Shown in pieces: positions 1 to 8,990 of a stretch of 64,000 bases of DNA; position 1 is the first letter of the stretch; each line of letters opens with the position of its first letter. This DNA is from Aliiglaciecola sp041538045 (GTDB lineage: Bacteria > Pseudomonadota > Gammaproteobacteria > Enterobacterales > Alteromonadaceae): NCBI RefSeq assembly GCF_041538045.1, contig NZ_JBGOSE010000005.1, positions 62,001 to 126,000 on the forward strand. The letters are read 5' to 3'. A program made the translations under genes and the position numbers. The notes beneath the pieces were generated by a model. It was not told where the DNA came from and searched no databases. It was given only the letters and a program-made list of their open reading frames with translations.

Positions 1-43
1 CTAATCTTAATTTCTCAGGAGAAATCCTGTTTTTAGAGGAAAG

Positions 44-496
44 GTGAAAGGATTGTTAAGTAGACTAGCTAACGTCACTTTTATTTTAATGACAATGTTA
101 GCAACAGCAGCTTTTGCAGAGGATAGGACAGTCAGTGTCATTGTTAACATTGATGTAAAGACCGAACAACTAACTCCCGCTCAATTGCGCAAAATATTTT
201 CGATGAGACAAACAGTTTGGCCTGACGGTCAAGCTATTTCTGTGTTTGTGTTAAAAACCGAAAATCCAGTTCACCAAGCACTTTGTAAAAATGTACTTAA
301 AATGTTCCCTTATCAAATCGAAAGGCTTTGGAATAAGCTAGCTTATTCCGGGTTAGGGGATAAACCTATTGAGTTAGACAGTGCGAAAGAAATGCTTAAA
401 AAAATTAGTTCGACTCCTGGTGCTATAGGCTATTTGCTAGATGTAACTAGTGCTGAAAACGTTAAAAAAATACGAGTGATGGAGAATAGCAAATGA
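44..496 (+). CDS. Periplasmic PstS-like (phosphate-type) substrate-binding protein, short form
   Basis: A 150-residue exported protein. Residues 1-25 form a Sec signal peptide ending in AFA before EDRTV. The rest resembles the short PstS-like periplasmic binding proteins (the LTPAQLRKIFSMRQTVWPDG stretch and a C-terminal PGAIGYL motif are typical of that family), which are about half the length of true PstS. The start is GTG, chosen because AGAGGA lies just upstream. Its stop overlaps the start of the following barrel gene by 4 bp, and a membrane GGDEF-EAL protein follows, so the three look like one operon. I infer a ligand-sensing or capture role rather than ABC import, since no permease or ATPase is nearby. 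The ligand is not shown by the sequence. Confidence 0.75.
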   Translation: MKGLLSRLANVTFILMTMLATAAFAEDRTVSVIVNIDVKTEQLTPAQLRKIFSMRQTVWPDGQAISVFVLKTENPVHQALCKNVLKMFPYQIERLWNKLAYSGLGDKPIELDSAKEMLKKISSTPGAIGYLLDVTSAENVKKIRVMENSK

Positions 497-1677
497 AAAT
501 ATCGGTAAATTTGCTAGTTCTACTGGGATTAACCCTTTTTGTTTTTTCGTTTAGTGCGAGTAGCTCAGATAACTTTAATTGGCGAGGATTTGTTGCCCAA
601 GGTCTGATTCAAGCTGAACATTCCAATTACATTGATGATGAAGGCGACCTTACCTTAAAGCTAACGGAAGTGGGGCTAAACGGCTCATACACATTTGAAA
701 ACTCCAACTTTAGAGTGGCTGGGCAAGTTGTATATTTAAACGGAGGTAACCGTTATCCAGAAGGTTTCCGAGTCGATTATTTATTTTTTGATTGGCGAGC
801 CATTACTAATTTGGATTGGCAGGTCAATGTGCATTTAGGTCGCGTTAAAAACTATCATTGGTTATATTCGTCCACACGAGATGTTCCTCATACAAGACCT
901 AGTATCATTCTGCCGCAATCTATCTACTTTGACGCTTTTAGGGATGTTGCTCTTGGTGTTGATGGCGTGGCAGTTGTTGCCAACACAAGTAATTCTTGGG
1001 GGGATTGGGAATTCAATTGGAGTTATGGAAATTCACCCATAAGTGAAGAACAAACTAAAAATTTAATTGCACCTACTTCTATGGGGAATATAGAACAAGA
1101 GTACGTGCACCAAGGCAATTTGGTTTGGCATGATCAAGTGTTGATATTGAGTGCAGGTTTGCTGGATTCTAAATTTGAATATGTCAGTGGCGCCCAAGAC
1201 TTCTTTATTGATGGTAAAGCTCAAGTCCAACGAATCATATTGCAAGGAACCTATGAAACACAAAACTGGTTATTAGCGTTTGAATTGTTTAGAGAGCGAA
1301 ATATATATAATAATCTTATTTTTGATGGATTTATCAATAACACGCAATCTGAAGGTGGTTATGTTCAAGGGCGCTATTTAATTAATAAAGACTTGGCATT
1401 AACTACTAGGTTAGACATTTTTGATTTGGATAGAAAAGACCGCAATGGAGAAACTCGTTCAGCGCAATCAGGCGGTCAAATCCCTGCATATTTTGGCTAT
1501 CAAGATCAATTTACCCTAGGGGTAAGTTGGACATTTGCAGAAGATTGGCAACTACAAGCTGAGTTTCATCGAGTTAAAGGTACCGGTCGTCTAGCTCCTG
1601 TTTTTATGCCTAATATAATGCATAATGACCGCAAATATTGGAATATTTGGGGTGTACAATTCGCCCACTGGTTCTAA
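493..1677 (+). CDS. Outer-membrane beta-barrel (porin-like) protein
   Basis: A 394-residue protein with a signal peptide (about residues 1-24), alternating aromatic/hydrophobic strands throughout, and a C-terminal Phe (AHWF), the usual mark of a BamA-assembled outer-membrane barrel. I do not recognise a named family beyond porin-like. It overlaps the upstream PstS-like gene by 4 bp (ATGA) and ends 1 bp before the ATG of the GGDEF-EAL gene, so the three genes are almost certainly translationally coupled. The arrangement suggests an envelope-spanning unit in which the barrel and periplasmic protein serve the signalling protein. That role is inference. Confidence 0.7.
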   Translation: MKISVNLLVLLGLTLFVFSFSASSSDNFNWRGFVAQGLIQAEHSNYIDDEGDLTLKLTEVGLNGSYTFENSNFRVAGQVVYLNGGNRYPEGFRVDYLFFDWRAITNLDWQVNVHLGRVKNYHWLYSSTRDVPHTRPSIILPQSIYFDAFRDVALGVDGVAVVANTSNSWGDWEFNWSYGNSPISEEQTKNLIAPTSMGNIEQEYVHQGNLVWHDQVLILSAGLLDSKFEYVSGAQDFFIDGKAQVQRIILQGTYETQNWLLAFELFRERNIYNNLIFDGFINNTQSEGGYVQGRYLINKDLALTTRLDIFDLDRKDRNGETRSAQSGGQIPAYFGYQDQFTLGVSWTFAEDWQLQAEFHRVKGTGRLAPVFMPNIMHNDRKYWNIWGVQFAHWF

Positions 1678-1678
1678 T

Positions 1679-4123
1679 ATGAAACCGTTTCTTAGCCTAA
1701 CAAACAAAATGCTACTTTTATTGCTAATTTTTCTATTAGCTTTAGGTATTTCAATGTCTTACCTGTGGTTGCAAAAAACCAATCAAGACTTTTTAATCAA
1801 ACAACAAGAAATAAAGCATCAAAATCAAAGCCAATACTTGTTATTGAATAAAATGTTTCGTAACCGCATTGAGTCTTGGGTCGAGATGTTGATTCAATTG
1901 CATCAGAACGAACCTCAACCCGTTCAGGCTTTAGGTAAAACGTTATCTTCCCGATTTGAATTTTTGCAATTAAACATGCAGGTAGAGAAAGGTTGGCTTT
2001 TTGACAGTCAAAAAAACTTAATTTATTCCTCTGAGTCGGATATACCAGCACATATTAAAGAAAACACCGATTCTGTTTTCGCCAGTCAATACTCTAAAGA
2101 AAGTACCTTTTGTGTTCCCCATTGTTCTCAAGTTTTATCTATTCCCTTGCTTCAACGAGATGGAAGTTTGGCGGTAATAACCCTGAGTTTAAGTTTGATT
2201 GATACTTTAGCATTTCTTAATCAGTCGACTGATGCCACCCTTGCCCTTGTTTATGTTCCTGGACATAGTGAGGCTAAAAATGCGCAAGACTTTCAAATTA
2301 GAGGTCCATTGGCAAAGAAACACTTTGATCTATTTGAACCATTGATCAACGCGTTTCCTCGTGAATTATCCATTAACAAACTGCTTGTGGAAGGCTCGCC
2401 GCTATCCCTAAATAATAATCACTATTTTGTTGTGGTAATCCCAATGTCGACCATGAATGCCGATGATGATTATATTTTGGCTGCCTATGATATTACGCCA
2501 ATGATGGTGGCTCATCGAGCCTATAAACAAACCATAATAATTACTGCATCTATCGTTTTTGTTTTAGCCATGTTGCTATTTTATTTACTGAGTAACAGTG
2601 TGCGCAAGCGCTTAGTTGATTTTACCGAACGTCTGCCGTTGCTAGCATTACGGGAGTATCAACAATTTAAACAAAAAAGCCGAGTTGATGAACATTATCT
2701 TGAAGATGAGCTTGATACCCTAAATGAATCCGCTAATAAATTAGCCGAGCGACTCGAGCAACTTGATGATGAAGTGTTCACCAAAACCAATGAACTCGAA
2801 AAAATGGCTATGTATGATCAATTAACAAATTTACCAAACCGAAATATGTTGGTCATTAAAACCAAAGAAGCCTTAGCAAAATTAGTTGAGAGCGAAAAGT
2901 TTGTGGTTTTAATGATGTTCGATTTAGATGACTTTAAAAAAGTAAATGATAGTTACGGGCATACAATTGGCGATGAATTGTTAAGGGAAGCGGCAAGCCG
3001 TTTTCAAAGTGTTCTCGATGATGATGGTATTGTTTGCCGTCTTGGTGGAGACGAATTCGCCATTTTATTGAGAAACGTAGAAGATATTACAAGCGCTATT
3101 AAGGTTGCCGAGAAATTACTCAACCGGTTTAGGGCTCCAATAAATGTGGCTCAGTTGCGTTTTTACGTGTCTACCAGTGTCGGTTTTGCCCACTCATCTT
3201 CAGCTGAAACCAATGTAAATGAACTGATTCGTTGTGCTGACATTGCAATGTACCATGCTAAAAATGATGGTGGAAATTGCGTCAAATTGTATATTGAATC
3301 GATGTCAAAAAATGCTATCGATAAAGTTGCCTTAGAGGATGAGGCTAGAATTGCCTTAATTAATGATAATTTTAGTTTTTCTTTGCAACCGCAAATAGAA
3401 TTAAAAACTGGGCGATTAATGGGATTCGAGGCGTTATTGCGATGGAATCATCCCGACAGAGGACCTGTTTCACCGGGGTACTTTATTCCAATTTTGGAAA
3501 ATACCGAGTTTATGCTCACGTTAGGGTATTGGTGTATCGAAAATGCGTTTGACCTGCTCCAGGAGTTTAGGCATAACGGTTACCCTGAACTCAAAATAGC
3601 AATTAATTTAGCTGGTATTCAGTTTCTTGACCCAGATTTGGTTCCCTGTTTGGAAGAAAAGATTAAAAGTACTGGTCTCAAACCTAGCTTAATTGAGTTG
3701 GAATTGACCGAAAGAACATTGGTTGCTGATATCCAACGTACAACCGACATTATGCAAACCCTAATTGATAAAGGCTTTTTAATATCTATTGATGACTTCG
3801 GTACGGGTTATTCATCGTTAAGCTACTTAAAAACAATGCCGGCCAATTTCATTAAAATAGATCGCGCGTTTATTGATGGTATGCTTACCAATGATTCAGA
3901 TAGACAAATCGTATCTTCTACGGTTTCTATGGTGCAAAACTTGAAAATGAAAGTGATTGCTGAAGGAATTGAGGAACAGTTGCAAATAGATTTACTCAAA
4001 CAGTTTGATTGCAATATGGCTCAGGGTTTTTATATTGCTAAACCTATCCCAGAAGAGTTACTGTTTGAGGAATTACAAAAATACTGTAGAGATGGAATCT
4101 GGCAATATGGCCAATCTGAATAG
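1679..4123 (+). CDS. Membrane GGDEF-EAL protein (c-di-GMP turnover) with periplasmic sensor region
   Basis: An 814-residue inner-membrane protein. A transmembrane helix at about residues 11-30 and a second at about 283-305 enclose a periplasmic region. A short coiled coil follows, then a GGDEF domain (about 385-545) with an intact RLGGDEF motif and an EAL domain (about 565-810). The EAL signature residues are all visible: EALLRW, NLAG, ELTER, DDFGTG, KIDRAF, AEGIE and AQGFYIA, so phosphodiesterase activity is plausible. No RxxD inhibitory site is present five residues before GGDEF. I chose the ATG at 1679, one base after the barrel gene stop, because it starts the hydrophobic leader directly; there is no strong ribosome binding site, which fits translational coupling. 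It probably reads out the state of the periplasmic binding protein encoded two genes upstream. Confidence 0.85.
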   Translation: MKPFLSLTNKMLLLLLIFLLALGISMSYLWLQKTNQDFLIKQQEIKHQNQSQYLLLNKMFRNRIESWVEMLIQLHQNEPQPVQALGKTLSSRFEFLQLNMQVEKGWLFDSQKNLIYSSESDIPAHIKENTDSVFASQYSKESTFCVPHCSQVLSIPLLQRDGSLAVITLSLSLIDTLAFLNQSTDATLALVYVPGHSEAKNAQDFQIRGPLAKKHFDLFEPLINAFPRELSINKLLVEGSPLSLNNNHYFVVVIPMSTMNADDDYILAAYDITPMMVAHRAYKQTIIITASIVFVLAMLLFYLLSNSVRKRLVDFTERLPLLALREYQQFKQKSRVDEHYLEDELDTLNESANKLAERLEQLDDEVFTKTNELEKMAMYDQLTNLPNRNMLVIKTKEALAKLVESEKFVVLMMFDLDDFKKVNDSYGHTIGDELLREAASRFQSVLDDDGIVCRLGGDEFAILLRNVEDITSAIKVAEKLLNRFRAPINVAQLRFYVSTSVGFAHSSSAETNVNELIRCADIAMYHAKNDGGNCVKLYIESMSKNAIDKVALEDEARIALINDNFSFSLQPQIELKTGRLMGFEALLRWNHPDRGPVSPGYFIPILENTEFMLTLGYWCIENAFDLLQEFRHNGYPELKIAINLAGIQFLDPDLVPCLEEKIKSTGLKPSLIELELTERTLVADIQRTTDIMQTLIDKGFLISIDDFGTGYSSLSYLKTMPANFIKIDRAFIDGMLTNDSDRQIVSSTVSMVQNLKMKVIAEGIEEQLQIDLLKQFDCNMAQGFYIAKPIPEELLFEELQKYCRDGIWQYGQSE

Positions 4124-4170
4124 TCCTTGTTTGGAATCCAATAGTATTTTTTTGCACAATCTGTTTTTAT

Positions 4171-4182
4171 CCCCCCCCCCCC
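4171..4182. repeat. Homopolymer run of 12 C in the gap before kbl
   Basis: Twelve consecutive C residues, preceded by a T-rich stretch, lie 48 bp after the GGDEF-EAL gene and about 130 bp before kbl. Such a run is out of character with the AT-rich surroundings. It lies outside any gene I can support, so any effect would be on transcription or transcript structure. Runs of this length are also prone to sequencing error. Confidence 0.8.
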
Positions 4183-4310
4183 TTTCTTCCCTATGTAATT
4201 AAAACCTTACACTTCGGTATGACCTATAATTAGTGCCAAAGCAGTAGCGAACCGTATTACCTAAGTAAAATTTCTTTTAATATAGCGCCATCTAATTCAT
4301 TGGGGGCAAT

Positions 4311-5507
4311 ATGAGCCAATCATTCTATCAACATCTAAGTCAGCAAATCGAACAAGTTAAACAAGATGGCTTGTACAAATCCGAACGTGTTATCACCTCC
4401 GCTCAGAAGGCTGACATTGTCGTGCAAAGTGGTAAACATGTACTTAATTTTTGTGCAAATAATTATCTTGGCTTGGCTAATCATGAGTCTTTAATTGATG
4501 CAGCTAAAGTGGGTTTAGATGAACATGGTTTTGGTATGGCCTCAGTGCGTTTTATTTGTGGAACTCAAGATATTCATAAGCAATTAGAACAGAAAATCAG
4601 TGACTTTTTGGGAATGCAAGACACCATCTTGTACCCATCGTGTTTTGATGCCAATGGTGGTTTGTTTGAGACTATTATGGGCCCAGAAGACGCGATTATT
4701 TCAGATGCGTTAAACCATGCCAGTATTATTGATGGTGTGCGCTTGTGTAAAGCTAAACGCTATCGCTATGCAAACAACGACATGCAAGCCTTGGAAGCGC
4801 AATTAGTTCAAGCCGATAAAGATGGCGCTCGCTTCAAACTCATAGCCACCGATGGCGTATTTTCCATGGATGGTGTGATTGCTGATTTACACAGCATTTG
4901 TGATTTAGCTGATAAATACGATGCAATGGTGATGGTCGATGATTGTCATGCTACAGGTTTCGTAGGCGAAAATGGTCGAGGCAGCCATGAATATAACGAT
5001 GTTATGGGACGCGTAGACATTATTACCGGAACTCTTGGAAAAGCCCTCGGCGGCGCCTCTGGTGGCTACACATCGGGTAAAAAAGAAGTGGTTGATTGGT
5101 TACGTCAACGCTCGCGACCTTATCTTTTCTCTAATTCTGTTGCGCCTCCCATCGTGGCAGCATCACTCAAAGTATTTTCGATGCTTGAACAGGGGCATGA
5201 TTTACGCCAGCAACTTAATCGAAATGCGAAACATTTTCGAAACCGTATGGAAAGTGCTGGATTCACCTTGTCCGGTAAAGACCATGCAATCATTCCTGTG
5301 ATGTTGGGCGATGCCAAGTTGGCCAGTGAGATGGCCGATAAAATGTTAGAACGTGGCATATATGTGGTTGGATTTTCATTTCCTGTTGTGCCCAAAGGAC
5401 AAGCTAGAATTCGTACTCAAATGTCTGCAGCTCATACTATTGAACAAGTTGATAGAGCAATTGATGCCTTCATCGATGTGGGCCGAGAATTAAAGGTGAT
5501 CCAATGA
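4311..5507 (+). CDS. kbl: Glycine C-acetyltransferase (2-amino-3-ketobutyrate CoA ligase)
   Basis: PLP-dependent enzyme of the alpha-oxoamine synthase family that converts 2-amino-3-oxobutyrate and CoA to glycine and acetyl-CoA, the second step of threonine catabolism. The 398-residue length matches the family. The PLP lysine is K244 in TGTLGKALGG, and the DDCHATGF motif (around 210-217) carries the cofactor-binding Asp and His. GGGGCA precedes the ATG. The gene overlaps tdh by 4 bp (ATGA), giving the usual kbl-tdh operon in which Tdh supplies the unstable oxo-acid. Cytoplasmic. Confidence 0.97.
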   Translation: MSQSFYQHLSQQIEQVKQDGLYKSERVITSAQKADIVVQSGKHVLNFCANNYLGLANHESLIDAAKVGLDEHGFGMASVRFICGTQDIHKQLEQKISDFLGMQDTILYPSCFDANGGLFETIMGPEDAIISDALNHASIIDGVRLCKAKRYRYANNDMQALEAQLVQADKDGARFKLIATDGVFSMDGVIADLHSICDLADKYDAMVMVDDCHATGFVGENGRGSHEYNDVMGRVDIITGTLGKALGGASGGYTSGKKEVVDWLRQRSRPYLFSNSVAPPIVAASLKVFSMLEQGHDLRQQLNRNAKHFRNRMESAGFTLSGKDHAIIPVMLGDAKLASEMADKMLERGIYVVGFSFPVVPKGQARIRTQMSAAHTIEQVDRAIDAFIDVGRELKVIQ

Positions 5508-6526
5508 AGTCATTAGCGAAACTATATCCTGAAAAAGGGATTTGGATGAACGATGCGCCGGTACCAGAGGTCGGGCATAATGATCTTTTAATTAAAATCA
5601 CTAAAACTGCAATTTGCGGTACAGACATGCATATTTATCAATGGGACGAGTGGTCACAAAATACTATTCCTGTGCCTATGATCGTCGGTCATGAATATGT
5701 CGGTATCGTCGTTGAAATGGGACAAGAAGTCAGAGGTTTTGAACCCGGCGATCGAGTCTCTGGTGAAGGGCATATAACTTGCGGCCATTGTCGAAACTGT
5801 CGCGCGGGTAGGCGCCACCTTTGTCGCAATACCGAGGGTGTCGGTGTAAATCGTCCTGGCGCTTTTGCTGAATACCTAGTGATCCCAGCTTTTAACGCAT
5901 TCAAGATACCTGACAACATTAGCGATGAATTAGCGTCTATCTTTGACCCTTTTGGAAACGCCGTTCACACTGCTTTGTCCTTTGATTTAGTGGGTGAAGA
6001 TGTGTTGATTACTGGGGCCGGTCCCATTGGTATTATGGCTGCTGCTGTGGCAAAACATGTGGGAGCCAGACATGTGGTTATAACCGACATCAATGATTAC
6101 CGTTTAGATTTAGCGAATAAGATGGGGGCAACACGCACCGTTAATGTAGCAAATCAAAGTTTAGAAGATGTGATGCAAGAGTTGGGCATGTCTGAAGGCT
6201 TTGATGTTGGTCTAGAAATGTCTGGAGTGCCTTCAGCCTTGCGAGATATGCTGGCTAAAATGAATAATGGTGGTAAAGTTGCCATGCTAGGAATTCCACC
6301 TAAAGATGTGGCGATTGATTGGAACCAGGTGATTTTTAAAGGTCTGATCATCAAAGGTGTTTATGGCCGAGAAATGTTTGAAACTTGGTATAAGATGGCG
6401 AGTCTATTACAGTCTGGTTTGAATTTAGATCCTATTATTACCCATCAATTTGATATCGATGACTTCCAGCAAGGCTTTGATGCCATGGGGTCAGGAAAAT
6501 CTGGTAAAGTGATTTTAAACTGGTAA
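5504..6526 (+). CDS. tdh: L-threonine 3-dehydrogenase
   Basis: Zinc-dependent medium-chain dehydrogenase that oxidises L-threonine to 2-amino-3-oxobutyrate with NAD+. It is 340 residues, the standard size. Visible features are the catalytic zinc ligand C38 (AICGTDMH) with the H/E pair GHEYVG, the structural-zinc cysteine cluster CGHCRNCRAGRRHLC, and the nucleotide-binding loop GAGPIG. It overlaps kbl and forms one operon with it. Confidence 0.97.
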   Translation: MKSLAKLYPEKGIWMNDAPVPEVGHNDLLIKITKTAICGTDMHIYQWDEWSQNTIPVPMIVGHEYVGIVVEMGQEVRGFEPGDRVSGEGHITCGHCRNCRAGRRHLCRNTEGVGVNRPGAFAEYLVIPAFNAFKIPDNISDELASIFDPFGNAVHTALSFDLVGEDVLITGAGPIGIMAAAVAKHVGARHVVITDINDYRLDLANKMGATRTVNVANQSLEDVMQELGMSEGFDVGLEMSGVPSALRDMLAKMNNGGKVAMLGIPPKDVAIDWNQVIFKGLIIKGVYGREMFETWYKMASLLQSGLNLDPIITHQFDIDDFQQGFDAMGSGKSGKVILNW

Positions 6527-6560
6527 GCATTAATTAAAACTTGGTAAATAAGGGGGCGAT

Positions 6561-6887
6561 TTGGAGCAGTTCGAACATATTTCCGTGGAGCAAACTCAAG
6601 AGCTTTTAACAGACAATAAAGCACGATTAGTGGATATTCGTGATGAGCAATCATTTGCTGCTGGTCATGTAGAAGGCGCAGTGCATTTAACCAATGGCAG
6701 TTTGCAGCAGTTTATGTCAGAAACTGAATTTGAAACCCCCGTAATCGTTTGCTGTTATCACGGTATTAGCAGTCAGCAAGCGGCACAATTTTTAATTCAT
6801 CAGGGTTTTGAACAAGTGTATAGCATGGATGGTGGTTTTGAAGCTTGGAGAGGTAGTATGCCTTTCGTAACTGGGGATGTAGACTAA
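6561..6887 (+). CDS. glpE: Thiosulfate sulfurtransferase GlpE (single-domain rhodanese)
   Basis: A 108-residue single rhodanese domain that transfers sulfane sulfur from thiosulfate to cyanide or thiols such as thioredoxin. The active-site loop CCYHGISS places the catalytic cysteine at C65, the same position and loop as in E. coli GlpE. The start is TTG preceded by AAGGGGG. It lies 4 bp before glpG, so the two are probably co-transcribed, as in many gammaproteobacteria. Confidence 0.93.
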   Translation: MEQFEHISVEQTQELLTDNKARLVDIRDEQSFAAGHVEGAVHLTNGSLQQFMSETEFETPVIVCCYHGISSQQAAQFLIHQGFEQVYSMDGGFEAWRGSMPFVTGDVD

Positions 6888-6891
6888 AGTT

Positions 6892-7767
6892 TTGAGCAAA
6901 TCACTTGAACTAGTTAGCTTCGGCCATGAAAGCCCTGCATTGTTGTTGGTTACCTATTTAATTAGTCAGAATATTCCAGCTAGCTATGCTTATGCTGAAG
7001 GTGATCTTAATCACCAAGTTCTACTTGATGATCCCTCATTTCTTCAAGAAGCTGCGTTTATTGTTAAAGAGTTTGTTGATAATCCAACAGACCCTAAGTA
7101 TCAAAAACGTGCTTGGGAAACAGAACAGCAAATTTTTCGAGAGGGGCGACAAGCAGCTACACCGAAGCTGAGTTGGAGTGTGTTTAAGCAAACGCCATTT
7201 ATGTGGTTGATAATGGCTATTTGTATACTGGTTTATCTGGGCTCTATTGCTGGTGGTTTTATATGGGTAAGGGAAAACATGATGTTGTTACCCTGGTCTT
7301 TATTAGTTGAGACTGGACAATGGTGGCGCACAATTACCCCTGCATTTATTCACTTCGATGAAATGCATATTATTTTTAATTTGCTTTGGTGGTGGCTTGC
7401 CGGCAAAGGCATTGAACAGAAATTCGGCTCTAGTACTTTACTTCTAATTTTCTTCGTTACCGCAATAGTTCCTAATATTGGTCAATTGTTAATGTCAGGC
7501 CCTGATTTTGGTGGTCTGTCTGGTGTTGTCTACGGAATTATCGGTTTTGTCTGGTGGTGCGGTTGGCTACGACCTCAGTGGGGACTCACTCTTCCCAACT
7601 ACATAATTGGCTTTTCGCTCATTTGGCTGGTACTGGGGTATGTTGACCTGTTGTGGGTCTCGGTGGCAAATACTGCTCACACCCTAGGGTTAGTCTGTGG
7701 CTGTGCCATTGCATGGTGTTATGTGTTTTTTACTCAAAAGTCTCAAAATAAGCACTCAAGGGAATAA
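6892..7767 (+). CDS. glpG: Rhomboid intramembrane serine protease GlpG
   Basis: A 291-residue inner-membrane protease of the rhomboid family with an N-terminal cytoplasmic domain (about 1-95) and six transmembrane segments. The catalytic dyad is visible as S210 in the GLSG motif (FGGLSGVVYG) and H263 in ANTAHTLG. HIIFNLLWWW carries the conserved His/Asn that form the oxyanion hole in GlpG. The start is TTG (SKSLEL follows), with the glpE stop 4 bp upstream. Confidence 0.95.
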   Translation: MSKSLELVSFGHESPALLLVTYLISQNIPASYAYAEGDLNHQVLLDDPSFLQEAAFIVKEFVDNPTDPKYQKRAWETEQQIFREGRQAATPKLSWSVFKQTPFMWLIMAICILVYLGSIAGGFIWVRENMMLLPWSLLVETGQWWRTITPAFIHFDEMHIIFNLLWWWLAGKGIEQKFGSSTLLLIFFVTAIVPNIGQLLMSGPDFGGLSGVVYGIIGFVWWCGWLRPQWGLTLPNYIIGFSLIWLVLGYVDLLWVSVANTAHTLGLVCGCAIAWCYVFFTQKSQNKHSRE

Positions 7768-7785
7768 TTTTCAGGAATATAAGAG

Positions 7786-8190
7786 CTAGCCGCCTTGCAC
7801 AATAAACTTAGTAATGATGATGTCTTTTATCATTGGCTTACCTGTCTCTTTTTCCATCAGCTCTCTGAGCTGTTCTAGGCTAGTTCTGCGGAAGTCTTCT
7901 CTACCAGTAAGAGACTTAACCTTATCTTTAGGTTGTCTGCCAAGTATATCAATGACTGTCGCGCGTAACAGTGGTGAATGGTGTTCAATGGCTTCAATAT
8001 AATCTGCATCTTCCAACATTAACTCTATGGTGGTGCGAACAAAGCCTAAATTAGTCGCATTTGAACCTAAAAAATTGGTGACAATATCCGGCTCTAATCC
8101 GTAATAAGCGAAATTTGACTGAGCTTGGGCAGCACCGATAAATTGACTTGAAGTAATCGCTAGAATGCACGCAAAAAACACAGATTTCAT
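7786..8190 (-). CDS. FliL-domain secreted/periplasmic protein
   Basis: A 134-residue protein with a cleavable signal peptide (about 1-23, ending AQAQ) and a FliL-type domain. The C-terminal stretch with GREDFRRTSLEQLR followed by KDIIITKFIVQ is characteristic of FliL, where it precedes the end of the protein. True flagellar FliL has a non-cleaved membrane anchor and lies in a flagellar operon. This copy stands alone between glpG and ubiC and appears to be exported, so it is better called a FliL-like paralogue. Its function here is not known to me. Confidence 0.8.
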   Translation of the reverse strand: MKSVFFACILAITSSQFIGAAQAQSNFAYYGLEPDIVTNFLGSNATNLGFVRTTIELMLEDADYIEAIEHHSPLLRATVIDILGRQPKDKVKSLTGREDFRRTSLEQLRELMEKETGKPMIKDIIITKFIVQGG

Positions 8191-8363
8191 ATTGTTGTCT
8201 CGAGTTTTATATTTACCGAATTAATTGGCGACAGCCGTTGCCAACTCAGATAACGTTAGTTTAACAAGTGTAGAGAATTAATATAACGCAATTGTTCGTT
8301 GCAAAGTGAATATTATAATCTTTACACTGCGATAATAGATCTTATCAACCTAATATCTTCAGT

Positions 8364-8990
8364 ATGGTAGCAGCTATTGGTATGATAGCGTCATATTTTC
8401 ATGGACTTAGCGCAATTTTGATTCAACAAACTCACTTTCCCGTTTCAATTCCAGCAAATTGGAAGTCAGCAGACGATTTACCTGTGGCAGACCCTTATTT
8501 GAAAAACTGGCTTTTGGATACAGGATCTCTTACCGAACGATTGCAATCACATTGTGCAGATTTTAGGGTTGAATTAGTCGGCCAGAGACAGATGTCGCCT
8601 GACGACGAGGAACTGACCCAACTAACTTTAAATAGCCCCCACGCAGATGATATGCAATGGCAAGTTAGAGAGGTGATTTTGTATGGCAATGGTCAGCCAT
8701 GGGTATTTGCTCGTTCGGTTTTGCCGCAACAGTTGTGTGAAATGGATCTAGCGGAATTAGGTAACAAACCTTTGGGCAAAATTATTTTTAATGATAATCG
8801 GTTTGTTCGTAGCCCCTTTCAATTATTAAAATTGACTAATACTCTGCACTTCGCCAATTTTATAAATACGACTGATCAACAACCTTTGTGGGGCCGTCGC
8901 TCGGTTTTTGACTTTCAACAGTTGCAGCTGATGGTTGCTGAAATATTTCTTCCGGAATGTCCGGCCTATTCCAAGCAGAATTTGATATGA
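8364..8990 (+). CDS. ubiC: Chorismate lyase
   Basis: Converts chorismate to 4-hydroxybenzoate and pyruvate, the first committed step of ubiquinone synthesis. It is recognised from the pattern WLLDTGSLTERL, the PLGKIIF / LWGRRSVF segments (the latter includes the active-site Arg region) and the LPECPAY tail, all in UbiC order. At 208 residues it is longer than the E. coli protein (165). The N-terminal extension means the true start may be downstream of 8364 (for example the Met at 8385), and no clear ribosome binding site decides it. The stop overlaps ubiA by 4 bp. Confidence 0.9.
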   Translation: MVAAIGMIASYFHGLSAILIQQTHFPVSIPANWKSADDLPVADPYLKNWLLDTGSLTERLQSHCADFRVELVGQRQMSPDDEELTQLTLNSPHADDMQWQVREVILYGNGQPWVFARSVLPQQLCEMDLAELGNKPLGKIIFNDNRFVRSPFQLLKLTNTLHFANFINTTDQQPLWGRRSVFDFQQLQLMVAEIFLPECPAYSKQNLI

